A stretch of DNA of 64,000 bases, from contig CAJFCJ010000001.1 of assembly GCA_904063045.1 (NCBI GenBank), positions 627,501 to 691,500 on the forward strand, in the 5' to 3' direction. The stretch comes from Dimorphilus gyrociliatus. Lineage: Eukaryota > Annelida > Polychaeta > Dinophilidae. Below the pieces are notes generated by a model. The model made no database searches. It was not told where the DNA came from and saw nothing but the letters and a program-made list of their open reading frames with translations. A program made the position numbers and the translations under genes. Positions 10,443-23,783 of this stretch are shown in pieces (the first letter of the stretch is position 1; each line of letters begins with the position of its first letter).

Positions 10443-12774
10443 ATGAAAGGTAATAAGAAGAAAGGAAAGAATAACTCGCTTGTACAACAGGCATCTGTAA
10501 GTATTTCATTCATTAACTATATATTCTAATAAGATCTGAGATTAGAGTAACTGAAATTAAATTCATCAATTATCGCTATCCACGTGAATTGAAATTAAGA
10601 GAATGTTAAATATTACATTTCATTTATAAAATTTTAATATTCGATGTCAACTGAAAGTATTTTTATTTATTAGACTCCTCAGGCCAAGAAAAACGCAAAA
10701 GGGCTTGTTAAGCAAAATAAAACACCCAAATCAGAGCCCCAACCAAAAAGGAAAAAGTTAATGCAAGAAATTGATGAAGAGTTGAGTGATAATGATTTCG
10801 AAGTAAGCTAACCTTGAATAAAAAATTATTTGGAAATTTATTGATTAATTCGTTAAAGCTTTTAATCCAACAATTGCGACAAAACGAAGCTAAAAGAGCT
10901 GCAAAAAAAAAGAAAGGGGAGAAAGTGGTAAGTCAGCCAAGCAAATTTTAAGTATTCCAGTATTACATTCCTATTCAATAGTCGGAATCTGAAGAATCAG
11001 ATGAAGAGGGATTAGATGTAGATGATAGTGATAATCCTGAGATTGGATCAGATGATTTAGATAGTGATGATTTAATGGACGAAGACTTTGATGAAGACAG
11101 TGACGATGAGTTAAGTGATGATGATGATAGTGTTGACGACGATGACGAAGATGAAGAAACATCACCACCTCCAAAGGTAAAAATTAGATTTAGAAAACCA
11201 TATAAAATTTCAATCAATTAATTATTAATTAATTTTTTCTAGAAGAAGGCAAATAAAAATGACATAAAGGGAGCTAAACAAGCTGAAAAGAAGAAACTTG
11301 AGGTATTGTAATATGTTTTCATTAGTTGAACATTGATTTCAACATACATATTTTTTAAACAGAATAATAAAGGGAAGAAGGATGTAAAGCAAGAACAAAA
11401 AAAGAATGGAAAAGAACTTAAAACTAAAGCTCAAGTGAGTAAGAATGTCAAAGAAGCGAAAGTTAAGGTCCAAGATAAAAAGAATGCCAATGAAGTGAAA
11501 TCTAAAGTTCAGGAGAAAAAAAATAGTAATGAGCAAGGTAAAGGTAAAGGAAAGAAATCTACTGAAGCAGTTGAAACAGTAAAGGAGCAAGTAAAAAGTA
11601 ATGTCGAAGTTTTTAAATATTGATAGCCTACTAATTTCTTTATATGCAGATGCTGCAAAGTCTCTAAAAAATGCTGATAAAAAAGCTGCAGGTAACATTT
11701 TTAATTGTAATTAATAGGCTACAAATATCTATCTTTACATACAAACCTACAGAGGACCAAAATGACAGAACTTTATTTGTAAAGAATCTTCCAAGGAAGG
11801 TCACAGACAGTGTTCTTAAAAGTCTTCACCCTGGCATCGTTAATGTCCGTCTAAGATTACAAATGAAAAAGAAGTCATGCTATGCTTTCTTAGAATTTAA
11901 AAACAAAGCAAATGTTGAAGAGGCATTTAAAAGTTTAAAAACGAAAGTACTTGATGGAAAAACTTTATATGTTGATTATTGCAATAATAAGAGTCAAAAA
12001 CCAGGAAAAACAAATAAGCAAAATATGGGTAAAGTGTATAATATTTTAAAATTTTGTAATGTCTAAATATTGAATTGATCTTGCAGCTGTAGATCCTTTA
12101 AAGTTGTATGTAACGGGATTCGACAAAAGTACATCTGAGCAAGACTTAAAGTCTCTTTTCCCAAAATCTCATAGAATTGATATACCTAAGAACAAACAAG
12201 GAAAGATATTGGGGTAAGATATCATTTATTATCAACTTTTCGACTTGTATAGCTAAAATTTTGTGTTTTCATAGAATGGCCTTTATACATTTCAAAACTG
12301 AAGCTGATGCCAAACAACAGCATGATTCAGCACAAGGAAAAACTTACAAGGAAAGACAATTAATTGTACTATATGCTAGAGCCACTAAGAGAAAAGCTGA
12401 AACCCAACCTGGTAAGATTTTCTGAAAAAAAGGGGTCATTTGCAATTATCTATAACGCTATTGTTCAAAAAGATTCACCAACGAAAGAGAAAAAGAAGAA
12501 ACTCTCAAAGAAAGTAGTTGAAGAGGAAGATATTGAAGATGATGATGATGACGATGACGATGAGGATGACGATGAGGATGACGAGGAAGATGACGAGGAA
12601 GATGACGAGGATGATGACGAGGATGATGACGAGGACGACGATGACGATGAATCCTTAATTGACGATGAAGCTGATGAGGATGATGATAGCGAGGATGATG
12701 ATGATGATGACGATATTGATGCACAAGAAATAATGGGTCAGGTTGATGAATTAGGATCTAGTGATAGTGAATAA
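10443..12774 (+). CDS. Second nucleolin-like protein, two RRMs
   Basis: Probable nucleolar RNA-binding protein related to nucleolin. Eleven exons: 10443-10496, 10674-10802, 10859-10927, 10982-11176, 11243-11302, 11363-11597, 11650-11691, 11753-12028, 12087-12213, 12275-12411, 12473-12774, giving 541 residues. Order: basic Lys-rich N-terminus, first acidic block (about 85-149), a Lys/Gln-rich stretch with repeated VQDKKNANEVK-like units, RRM1 (about 268-345, TLFVKNLP ... CYAFLEF), RRM2 (about 361-440, KLYVTGFD ... MAFIHF) and a C-terminal Asp/Glu run ending GSSDSE. There is no RGG tail, and the acidic tract lies after the RRMs, unlike the nucleolin at 804-3602. Small exons 7 and 11 rely on weaker splice sites. 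AATAAA lies at 12886. Confidence 0.85.
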
Positions 12775-12953
12775 AACCTATGTTTTAGGTAACATTTCTC
12801 AATCTTTTATTTTCTGTTGGGATACATATTTTATGTACCTTTATCGTTTTTTTGTTTGATAAAAGTGACTAATAATATAGTGTACAATAAAGCAGATTTG
12901 TTTTATTCTTATGAAATTAGCATACAAAAAAAAAGCATTTTTACTCGAGAGGA

Positions 12954-15900
12954 CTAGTCAACTTTATGCTTTGTGACCTTAAGCATAGTCTCTGGTGTTC
13001 TATACAAGAAATGTAATTGCGCGAACAATTCTTCTTCCAATCGGAAATCTTGGCACTCTCTGACCAAGTATAATTCGATACACAAGTTATAAATTCTTTC
13101 TACTTGTGGCATTTCTTCATATATCATTCGTCTTGAAAGTCCGTCGATGAATGTTGATCTCATAAACTTTCCGATGACAAATACGATAGACACATACATG
13201 GTTATGATCGAACTAGCAGGAAGGAGGAAGAGAAGAGGAGCTGGTGCTACTCTATCATTAATTGTTATGAACGATATAAATTTCTTTATGCTTCCAGAAT
13301 TACTGTCTGTTAATTCTGATAGTTCCCACCACTTGTTAATTGAGTCAAAAATATCGGATGAATTCTTCTCTAATGTTTTTAGATTGAGAGTAACATTACA
13401 ACATGGCTCAGATGCACGATCGAGCACGTCTATCTTGTTTGGTGGTTCTTTAGCAGGAACACGAAAGTATTGAGGAAATAAGAAATCGAAACGTCTGAAA
13501 ATAACAATTAAGTTAAACTGAAGAAAAGTTGTCAATTCAGACAAAATATATTTACATCGGTGTTGTTGATGAACCATTTATCATTCCAGCAAGTTCATGA
13601 CGTATTTTTCCACCCCTTGGCAGCGGATGGATAATTTGAGCACTCACTGATTCAGTTTGAATTCCCTCTTTAGGTCTCCGCTTCACGGATATAGAGAAGA
13701 CTAGATTGATGTCTGTTCTGGGATTGAGTAAATCTTCAAATAAAGATCTTTGGATAGGCGGACTTATTCCCCAAACTGCTGTCGATTTTCCATTGATTTG
13801 TATTTGTTTAACGTCTTCGGCTCTAATGGGGGCCAGATATCTTCTTGCATCCTATATCGTAATAGATATCTAAGTAAAAGTTAAAATAAAAGGATACAAT
13901 GACAAACCTTATCTACAAAACTATCCTTGAATTCTTTAAAAGCACTATCCGAATAGTTTTTAATAAACTGTTGTTGAGCGCTAACTGTAAATAGTGGCTG
14001 AAATCCTCCCAAAGAAATTGAAACGGTAACGTCAGTTGGAGGATTACTGACGTAGACATTTGAAATGAAGGAAAATAAGAGTAAGGGACACCATATGATG
14101 AACACTAATAATCCCAAAATTAAGCCTCCAAAACCATATTTGACACATTTACTTCTGACGGTTGCTCGAGGAGTAGGCCATTCTTTTTCAGATCTCCTCC
14201 AACATTTTGAAATGAATATATTATTGAAGATATCCTCTACTTGCAGCCATGAACTTAAACTTAAAGTTGTGTCCGTCCACATCCAGTCCATCAAACATCT
14301 CATTTCTAATAGGAAAGGAACAGCCAAGTATCCTTTAAAGAGAAATAGATTTACGTAATTGTATTGTCTAGTCAAAAAATTGCCCAAAATTTGAGTTGGA
14401 TAACCAGAACGTATTTGATAGGCTGATAGTCCAAAATAAACACACTTTATGACATACCAAACCTGGACGGGAATATTTTCGGTGAATTTTCTCTCTGTGA
14501 TTTGTGGCAGCACAAAAAATAATCCAACATGAACAACGAAAACGAGCATAATCTGGAAGATGAATTTTCCAAAAACTTCTTTTCTTAAATATAATGCTCT
14601 ATCTATAATAATAAGTAGAAATTGCACTATGAGCATAGCCAGAAATGGCGTTGGAACTTGGTTCTTTTGTATTGCAGCTGTTACAGCTTCATCGTTGGCT
14701 GTCGGACCAAAATAGGAATAGAAGAAGATAGCAATAAAGAAATTGATAAAATCGCAGAGGAACATAAACTTATAGACGTCAACGGTTGTGCTATACTTTG
14801 GATCCCTCATTCTTTTATAAAATAGATAAAAAGGCAAAAAACATTTGGGAATTTTCTTTTGAGGAATATTCATTTGATCCGTTACGGTTTCAGCTTTTTC
14901 CGATCCTATTTGGGCACTAAGAGATCCTACTGAGGATCTCCTTTCTAAATTTAATTCTGAGGGCTTTGACTGTAAAGCAGATGGTGATGTCTCTTCTGGC
15001 ATTTGATCGAATACTTCCTGGTTCGTTTCTCCTTGCAATTGTCCACCAGCCTCGGCTAAGTCCGTATCCATATCTTGAGCGTCTTTCCATAGTCCAAAAC
15101 GACGTAGGTTTGATCGATGTATAAATAAGCACACCAATAAAAATAAGTCTAATAGAGCATAGTTGTCCTTCTTGTCAACTCCGATTATTGAGGGCCACAC
15201 AGCCTCTGATTTTGATGAGTTCCAAGAAAAGAAACTGAACTGGAAGAGGTACTTGACAACAACTATTACTTCAGTATATAACAAAAGAATTAACCAATAG
15301 CGCTTAGTTGGTCTTGGAACAGTTAACATGGCCCAAAGGAACACTGATACTGGGAAAGCCATAGAGAGTACTGAGGCGGAGAGGAGGACATTGAGAATCA
15401 TGGCAAAGTAGCAAACAATCTCTGATCGAGCATTTAAGGCTTGTACAATAGCAACAATAAGACGAAAAAGTCGATAGGAATGTTCTTGAAAATCCTTTTC
15501 TTTTTGAGTTGCATCCTTGTGACCTTCGAGTCCAGCTAGGTCTGCCTCATCAGGATTATCAGGCTCTTGAAAGTTACTAGGATCCGTTAATAAGTCATCA
15601 TCATCTCTATCAGATTCCCTCAGCGAATGGGCTCTTACCATATCTATAAATGAAAAACGTGCATGTTACTTATTCAATAGTCATAACATAAAATATATTA
15701 CTCAATGGAGCCTGATGTTTCTCAGCAATCTTCAATTCATTAATCTTGTTAGCAACGGCATTATACTCGGCCGATTGAGCTTCTATCTTAATTATTAAAT
15801 AGTCAAGTAAAGTTAGGAAAAGTCTCCATATATTTTTAATCAAATTCGTAAATCCACTTTTATCTATTAAGAGAAAGGAGAAAATATTATTGACATTTTG

Positions 15901-18900
15901 TTAAAATACAAAAGAAGAAAGATGATTTTATACTTTGTTCTTTTTCTACATTTGACTCGGATAGATTGTTTTCTATTCCATCTTCATCAGGATCTAGTTT
16001 GGTCGATGAACCAACGTTAGCAGTCACTTTACTCGATTCATCACTTTGCTTTCCCTAAATAAAAAATACAGATGTGATAAAACAGAATTCTATAATACAT
16101 TAAAATATTTATAAAAAATGAGAAAAGAGACAAACAAACAATAAATAACGCTATAAATGAAGAAAACTCATTCTAAATAAACCTGTAGAAAGTTAATAAA
16201 AATATCTGTCAACGCTTTAACGGCAGCTGGAAAAAAGAAGTGAATGGAGGGAGGTTTATTACGAAAGAACCTCTTCTTGTAAGTGTTTGGTAGAATATCG
16301 CTTAAACTTTGCTCTAGTATTGGATACTGATGACATAAAATAGAAAAATGCTCATAGTTCAAAACGTAATCATTGTTAAGTATTCTAAATTTATCACTAA
16401 GAATCCTTACTACATAAATAGAATGTAAATTATGCGTTAATGAAGATCTATCAGATATCCTAAATGGTAAATCAGATGACGGATATACAGTTGAACGCTA
16501 CACGTAAAAAATGAATTAGTTTAAGTGAGAAAAATACCTACTTTCTTTTTTGTTACCGTTTTATGTATCTTTGTAAGATTCATTAATTTAACAAGAGGAC
16601 TTTCCGACATGTCATCGTCAAAATCTAGGTGACTACTATCAGATAGTGTATCCGATGCATCTAATTCATCTGTATCATCATCGAACATGTAATAATCCCC
16701 ACTTCTTATAATAATATAATGATCATTTGATTCTAATAGTGCTCTTTGTTGCAACTTCATTTGTCGCATTTTGATTCGTTTCATTTTCTTTTTTATAATA
16801 TTCAAGTGATGCTCTTCCCTCTTCTTCCGTTTTTCCACTACCAAAACTAAATGTTTGTTAATAATCTCTGCTCCGGCTGCGGCTTGTTTATTTTGAGCCA
16901 CTATTTCCTCTCGTACATGTCTAAAGTAATGCGATTGAAAAGTTCGAAGAAGAAAGATAAGTATTACGAAAGAAAGAGAATCCCAGGTCATGTTTGCTTC
17001 GTCGGTCTTCGTCAGACATTTATTACTTGAACCATTCTCATCGTAAGGATTATACCATCTTTTAAAGCAGACAATGTTAAATAATTGCTGAACCCAGCAT
17101 AATTGCTTGTCAGCATAAACGCATGCCAGTAGTTGTAAACATGATTTCGTGAATATGACAAACAAGTTAAATCCAAGCATTAATCTCCAATTTCTAAGTA
17201 AAGTCTTGATGGGTTTAACAAACATCTCCATCCCCATCCAGAGGAAATAGAAGCAACCGAATAAGTAGCCTAAACCGAACAAGGTAACTCTATGTGTTCC
17301 AGTAACGAATAGGAAAATAAGTGATAACCAAAAGAGATACTGGAATACAAATGATTTTAGGTAATCTAGATAAGATTCTTTGTAAGTTATAAAGTCTTTC
17401 GTCGGATTAGGTGCTGTTTTGTCATCAAAAACAGCAGTAACATCTTCATTAGAACCACCTTTATATTCTGTATTTGATTCCAACGAGAATACCTCCCACA
17501 TTCTAGACACACAAAGAAGCTGAAAAAAGTCTGAGAGTAACTTGTGACTGTTTGGTGGAGTAGTCGTAAAAGTTGGAAGAAATAGCCAAATTTTCAAATT
17601 ATTCGTAAAACCATTCCTGCCATCCCATGTATAAGTTTGACAAATGACAGGCGGGACCCCTAACACAGCTAGATATTGTATTGCCAAAAATATTGTCAAT
17701 AACACCATGTATATGGGCCACATATAGTGTCTCCCCTTGTGTCCAATAGCCACCATAATTATTAAGAGTATTGTATATATGACCGAATAGACATCCATTC
17801 TTAGCCAAATAGTTAATATTGACATACTGAAGCATATTTCTTCTCCAAATTTATAAAATCCATAATTCATTAAGAATTTGAAACAGTTCAAAAGACCTAA
17901 ATCGGCATCTTGCCTACCTATATTATGAAATATTGTACCATAATCGGGTCTATTAATATTTGGAGTTTTGTAGCGTTGTATTTGTCTAGTTTTTATTACT
18001 CCTTGCAATGAAATTAGGACGACAATAGCTACGTATCTCTTTAAATAATTAGCCAAATGAGTAGTCTTTTCGAATCCCAAGTACACGTTAGTATCATTAT
18101 TAATTGTTACATTTCCCATATCAGTACAATTTACAATCCATCTATCGGTAAATGATAGCTGATAAGCCATCTTAAATAGTATGGCTGCTGATGTAAAAAG
18201 TAGTATTAAAGTTGTCGTTAGAGATGCTAGAGAATGAATATGGGATAATGGGAGACAGACTAGTAAGAGAACAACCAGAACGACGTTAATTGCTGATACT
18301 TCTTTGATACAACATACAAAAACCACAATGCAGACTATTTTGAAACAGTGGACCTCTGCAATTCTCCAAAGAACTTCAATTAACTGGTCAAGAAGTTTTC
18401 GAAAAGAGATGGCTAGTTTTTCGGCTTCTTGATAAAAGTTGAAGCTCTTTTCTTGAGAGTTTTCAATATTTTCTTCATCTTCTGCATGCTCTTCTTCTGA
18501 CCTCCTTCAAAACAAGAATATAACAATTTTATAACAAATTAGAAGACATATAAAGTAGCAAAATTGCAAACCTTTCTTCAATATTCGCTATTTCATTTAT
18601 CTCTGACGGAGGGTTTAAGATATTACTGAAAAAGATATTAAAATGAGATAAAAAAAATACATCACAACTATTGACAGTGCAAACTTACCGAAATCTATTT
18701 ATATCCGATAACTTCATGAAGGGTTCGTGGAAATAATGAATTTGAATAATTATCACAACCAAGAAAGAAGCTGGAGTCAGCAACTTTGTAAACAATTGTA
18801 CAGCAGAAAACTTTTGAAAGCCAAGATCTGCAATAATTTTTGCAGATAAACCTGAAAATTTACATTTCATTAGATTACAAGAAAATAATGTCTAACTGAG

Positions 18901-21900
18901 AAAAAAATTACCCGTAATTTTCATCCAATAGTGTGGAAAGTTGGTAAACTGGTATGTATATAATAGAACCAAAACAATCATACTGTACACAATAACAATC
19001 CACCAAAAAACGAAGGATATTAATCTCCATAGTTTATAAGACATTTGGAACACAATTAGGAAAATCAGCAGAAGGAGCATATAGATGATTCTATAGACTA
19101 CCGCTTCCATAAGAGCCATTGCAAGTAGCATGCCACAGCATACTAAAATCCAATACTTGCACAGGAAGAGATGAAGCCAGGATCCTATTGGGATTTATTA
19201 TATACTTTATAAATTATTATCTATGAATGAAAGCTTAACTATTTATTATCAAATAACTAAAATAAAGCTTTGTCTATATTAAACTAATAAAACCTTTACT
19301 GTAATAAAACTATATTATAGATAAGAATTTCATGGCTAAATAATAATGATAATAATAATAGTAGAAATTAATGTACCAAAAACTTTTATCCACTTTGGTA
19401 AATTCTTTTGATCTTCTGTTTCGTCTTCGTCTAAAAGAAAATAGATTATACTAAAAAAAAAAACAAAACACCTTATCTATTGCATAAAAAAAAAAGAACG
19501 GAAGCGAATAATGAGCGGAACAAAAACAAGTTTTGAATATACACTAAAGTTACGGACTATATTTAATGATAAAACTTTGCGAAGCCAGTACATCGTCGAC
19601 AAAATATGATCTTATTTCTGATTTTCTCTTCTCGCATATTTCGAGAAGTTTAAAAGCTAATTGAAAGAAAAAAATATATGCTAATATTTTTCATAGGCCT
19701 AAACTAATGAATAAAAAAAATGATCGATTAAAAGACGTAACGTTAAAAAAGACGTACAGTAAAGATGCAGGCGGTGGAAAAATTTATTCTTTTAACAATA
19801 TTAGAATTAAATATAAAAAATAAACTATGGCTAGTTTAAACGATAATGAAAATATTATTATTGGAGAGAATTTTGATGATAAGGATTTTTTCGTAAGAAA
19901 ATGTTCTTTTAATAGAACAGGAAATTTAATATGGGTTGATGCTAATGGATGTTTACCATTTTTAGGTAATTAATTTTAAACATTAAAAGTAATTAATTAT
20001 AATATTATTTCAGCGTCGTTATGCGATAGTTCAGAACCAAAAATACATTTACTTTTGAAAAATTGTTATGCTTTCTCAACCCAATCAAAATTAGGTCAAA
20101 CTGAGACGACACATTCTATAAGGAACATTAATTGTTCCTTACCTAAAAATAAGTTATTTCATCGTTGGCTTTTATGTGAATTTTTCTATTCGGCAATAGA
20201 ATTAAGCTTGTTTTATGGACCAAGAAATGATATACAGCTTTTTCTTAAAGAGCTTAAATTAAATACAAAGTTATCTCGAAATCAATGGAGAATAGTTAGG
20301 AAACTGGTATGCGGGAAACCTAGACGTTTTTCTAGCTCATTTCTCAAGGTCGAAAGAACACTACTAAAAAATCAAAATTTTGCAACACGTTCGGCACAGC
20401 AAGAAAAAATAATATCCACAAAAAATCTCCCTATGTATATTCCTCAAGCCTACACGGCAAACTTTCAAGTTTTAGTCCGACTGAATAATAGGATTATTGA
20501 AGGACGTATCATTAAATGCGAAGTCGATGGATTTTATAAAGTGAGATGCGACGATTCAATAAACTTAGTACAAGATGGTGATCTAATGCCAGTCCAGCCG
20601 CTACTGATGATACCGCTGGCTGCTTTTTTTGAAAATCATTCAAGAAGTCTATTAAATCCGGGATTACTATCTGAAGCCGACAAATATGAAAGAGCGTTGT
20701 CATTAATTGAAAGAAATCTTCTCTTAGGAGCTAAACAATTGTTGATTAACAAAAAAATTAAATTGGCAGATATTCAACTCGAACGATATCTTACAATCTC
20801 TTTGGCTATTGGAATGGCAGCTTATGATGGAATGATATCGCCAGAAATGCGTAAGATTGTTATGGAAAGACTTGTGAATATACTTACACGGGCAACGAAT
20901 CCCGAGAATGTAAAATTAATTGAATTCGTAAGAAAAACAATTAAAGCACTCTTTTGAGTTAAATACATATTTATAATTAACGATTAAAATACTTACGCGC
21001 TCCATTTTCAACCAAACGCAGACTTAAATTTGCCAAAGCTTCAGCGTCATTTTTCATCTTCCTTTCATAAGACCATTGTCTCATAGTAAAGAAAAATCCG
21101 AGAGTGAACAACAATTTCACGGTCAATACAAAACATGATTTTTCCCCATATTTCACAAGCCCTAATTCAGATAACGGATAGCCATTAGTTGTGTTAACGG
21201 GAAGCTCTTCATTAGATAGTTGTAAGCCATAAATATACTGAAGTAGGACTAAACAAATGCCATAGAAAACAATAACTGGTGAGAGAGTGAGCAATAGTTT
21301 ACTTTTCTGGGGCGTCATCCAAATGATGCATGCCGCAAGTAACATGAGAAAAGAGAGCCAACTGTGATAAGTTATACTCCATGCTAACATAATAATTAAA
21401 GCGCTAAAATGACTATGACGCAACCAATATTTATACATAGCTTGCATAACATCTGTAAAAGCTGAACGAGATTTGATAGTGGTTTGTGTAGAAAGATTTG
21501 ATTGTTCGTTTGCTGATGGCTCTTCCACGAGATTTATTTGAACCTCTTCACCATCATCCCTTTCAGTTTGTAACGTAGCATTAGCTGACTCGTTAACTTC
21601 GTCCATTGAATTATATGTAAGACGAACGGTGTCATCTTCAATTAAGGCCTGTGCGGGAACAATTTATAATTAACGATGTTAAATATATAATGTATCAACA
21701 AAATAACAAAAAGAACGGAAGCTTAAAGGAAGTTGATAAAAATTCATAAATTCCAAAACCCTTTAGTCGAATAGGTTTCAAATGAAACACATGCGATAGA
21801 TACAAGTTGGACAACAGGTTGATTATCACTATACTTACGACCCTTGATGAGTTGTCTCTCATTATTGCCTGAAATTAGACCTTACAGTTTAGAGAAAGAA

Positions 21901-23013
21901 AGAAACAAGCACCTGGCAGACTATAGCCGTATAAAAATATGCATATTCAAACATAATCTGGAGAATATGACAACATTTAAAGAAACTTACTCTTCTTTCA
22001 TCGTTCTCATTTCTTCGTTTAGAGCTTCGCTTCTTCCCAAAAAGAGTAGTTTTTTTGAAGGTAAAAGAAAGTCTATTCATAGTTGCTATTGTGATATAGA
22101 AGACAAAAACAGCTATTGGATTGACGAACATTGTCCATTGGGCATGTTGGTTTATAATGATCATCCATGGTTTGTCACAATTTCTAGAAATTAGTTCCGT
22201 AAAACCTAATAATCTAGCTGTTAAAGACGAAGGAGGTAAGGCTAACTGAAATGCAGGCATTTGATAGCAATAAATCAGTAATAAATGTATAGCGGCATAG
22301 AGCTGTAGAAATAATCTAAATGCAAAAAATTTCCTTCCAAGAGTCCTGTAGAGGGCCCAGTATAAGGTAATAGTCAAAAAAGAAATGAGATAGAAAAACG
22401 AAATAATGCACGGATAAACAATTCCACAGATTGCTAAAATAGTTGTCATCCATAAGGTAGCGACCAATTGTGTAACAGCTGTTAAACGACTTTCAAAACT
22501 TGAACTCTGTTCTGCATCATTTTCATTTCTTTCCGGTGAGGAATTCTCGGTGGGTAAAGTTTTCACACATACAATAATAGTAATAAGAGTAATAACAAAA
22601 GCTCCCAAGTCAGGTAATAGAACTCTAGAAATGTTTAAATAGTCTTTTGGTTCAATTCTTTGAAGTCCAACGTGGCGTAAAGCAATTTCTAAACCACTGC
22701 AATTCTTCAAATCTCCACCGTAATCGCTATTATTCGTATGACCATTTAGATACTCATATAGTAAGAAACCATGAAAGCTTATCTGGCTAATAACGAAGCA
22801 GATTGTTACGACGAACGAAAAAATTATAAATCTCCCGCCCGATGAGTAAATAAACTGTCTTCTATGCTGAGGCAAATTGAAAACCATAGATAATAAAACT
22901 ACCAAGCCATAGAATAATGACATCATATTAAAACGCATTAAACAACAAAATCCAAGAATAAGAGGCCAAACGACCCTCAGAGTTATCATCGATGCGTATA
23001 CTTTGCACGACAT
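12954..23013 (-). CDS. PIEZO: Piezo mechanosensitive ion channel
   Basis: Very large plasma-membrane cation channel opened by mechanical force. Fourteen minus-strand exons: 23013-21991, 21868-21839, 21648-20997, 19430-19377, 19184-18912, 18851-18689, 18625-18572, 18504-16542, 16497-16183, 16054-15934, 15863-15702, 15643-13908, 13851-13556, 13494-12954, giving 2460 residues, in the usual family range. Many hydrophobic helices form the N-terminal blade. The C-terminal pore module is highly conserved: YFGLSAYQIRSGYP, AVPFLLEMR, DTTLSLSSWLQVEDI and the VKYGFGGLI helix, then an extracellular cap (LGGFQPLFTVSAQQ, AVWGISPP). The C-terminus is EEMPQVERIYNLC ... YRTPETM. The start is MSCKVYASM at 23013; the upstream in-frame codon at 23052 is GTG, not ATG. 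The 19431-20996 intron hosts a LIN9-like gene on the other strand. Confidence 0.95.
19827..20957 (+). CDS. LIN9-like DIRP-domain protein nested in a Piezo intron
   Basis: Homologue of LIN-9 / Drosophila Mip130-Aly, a subunit of the DREAM/MuvB complex that represses or activates cell-cycle and germline genes in the nucleus. Exons 19827-19965 and 20014-20957 give 360 residues. The DIRP domain lies at about 90-165: LPK followed by RWLLCEFFYSAIELSLF, then WRIVRKLVCGKPRRFSSSFL (compare the W-x-x-I-R-R-L-x-GKPRR-SS-F signature) and ER-LLK. A short Tudor-like segment follows (QVLVRLNNRIIEGRI ... FYKVRCDD). The C-terminus is helical and ends VRKTIKALF. It is shorter than human LIN9 (about 540) and divergent, so it may be a paralogue. 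It lies wholly within, and antisense to, the Piezo intron 19431-20996. Confidence 0.8.
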
Positions 23014-23783
23014 ATTTCCTTTCTTTAACCGGAGATGACTTAGAACTCCCACAGACGCTTACCAGAGAGCATACAGACTTTCGTACCGAATAACACCTGA
23101 AACAATATGCAAACATAAAATAATGCTGACGCTCTGAATCGATCTATCTACTAATACATTTGTGAATTGGTTCATAGGTACATCTGTCACGTTCTAACAT
23201 ATATTACCTAAATCAATACATCTTATTACTACATTATTTGAAGTGGAGTTCTATAGATTTTGAATTAAGTGATACTTTCTTTAGTATGGAATGTCTAATA
23301 GGGGTGACACATCAATGTTTCGTTTTAAATCGGATAAACTTTTTGACTATTTTGGGAGCATAATACATCCTCATTTATCAAGTGTCAATTCAACGTACTT
23401 GAGTATTTTTTTAAACACTTTATTTACAAAATATTATTCACAATTACTTATTTAAAAAAAATATTGTAAAAACAATTGATTCAGTTTACCTTTCTTATCT
23501 ATGGGATAAGAAATCCACAACTGAAATAGAAGCATGAAATATTACTAAAATATAAGCTGTATATTGATAATAATTAATGTAAGCTCACCGAAAAATCATA
23601 AAGATTTAATGATTATGAAATTTTAACTGAATAAACAGAAGAATCTCATCATAAAGCATCTATGATCGCAAGTAAAGTTTGTCGCTCATACTTTGAAGAC
23701 TAGAGGGCGTTTTCAAAACAAGACGAGGAGCCAGGTTAATACCGTTTCCGTTTCCTTTTCTTCTCCGTCTGCTACGAATCAAC
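23014..23783. other. Divergent Piezo / RPL35 promoter region
   Basis: About 770 bp separating the Piezo start (leftward) from RPL35 (rightward). A pyrimidine-rich stretch (CCTTTTCTTCTCCGTC, about 23754-23769) just before the RPL35 ATG resembles the 5' TOP leader of ribosomal-protein mRNAs. A possible splice donor (TCTCTG|GTAAGC) near 23060-23075 on the minus strand hints at a 5' UTR intron for Piezo. Confidence 0.45.

Noticed and set aside
10971-12724. His-rich and Ser-rich antisense ORFs
   Set aside because: Antisense shadows of the acidic GAT/GAC repeats in the second nucleolin-like gene.
23014-23052. Upstream extension of Piezo beginning MGVLSHL
   Set aside because: The first codon is GTG, not ATG; the ATG at 23013 is the better start.
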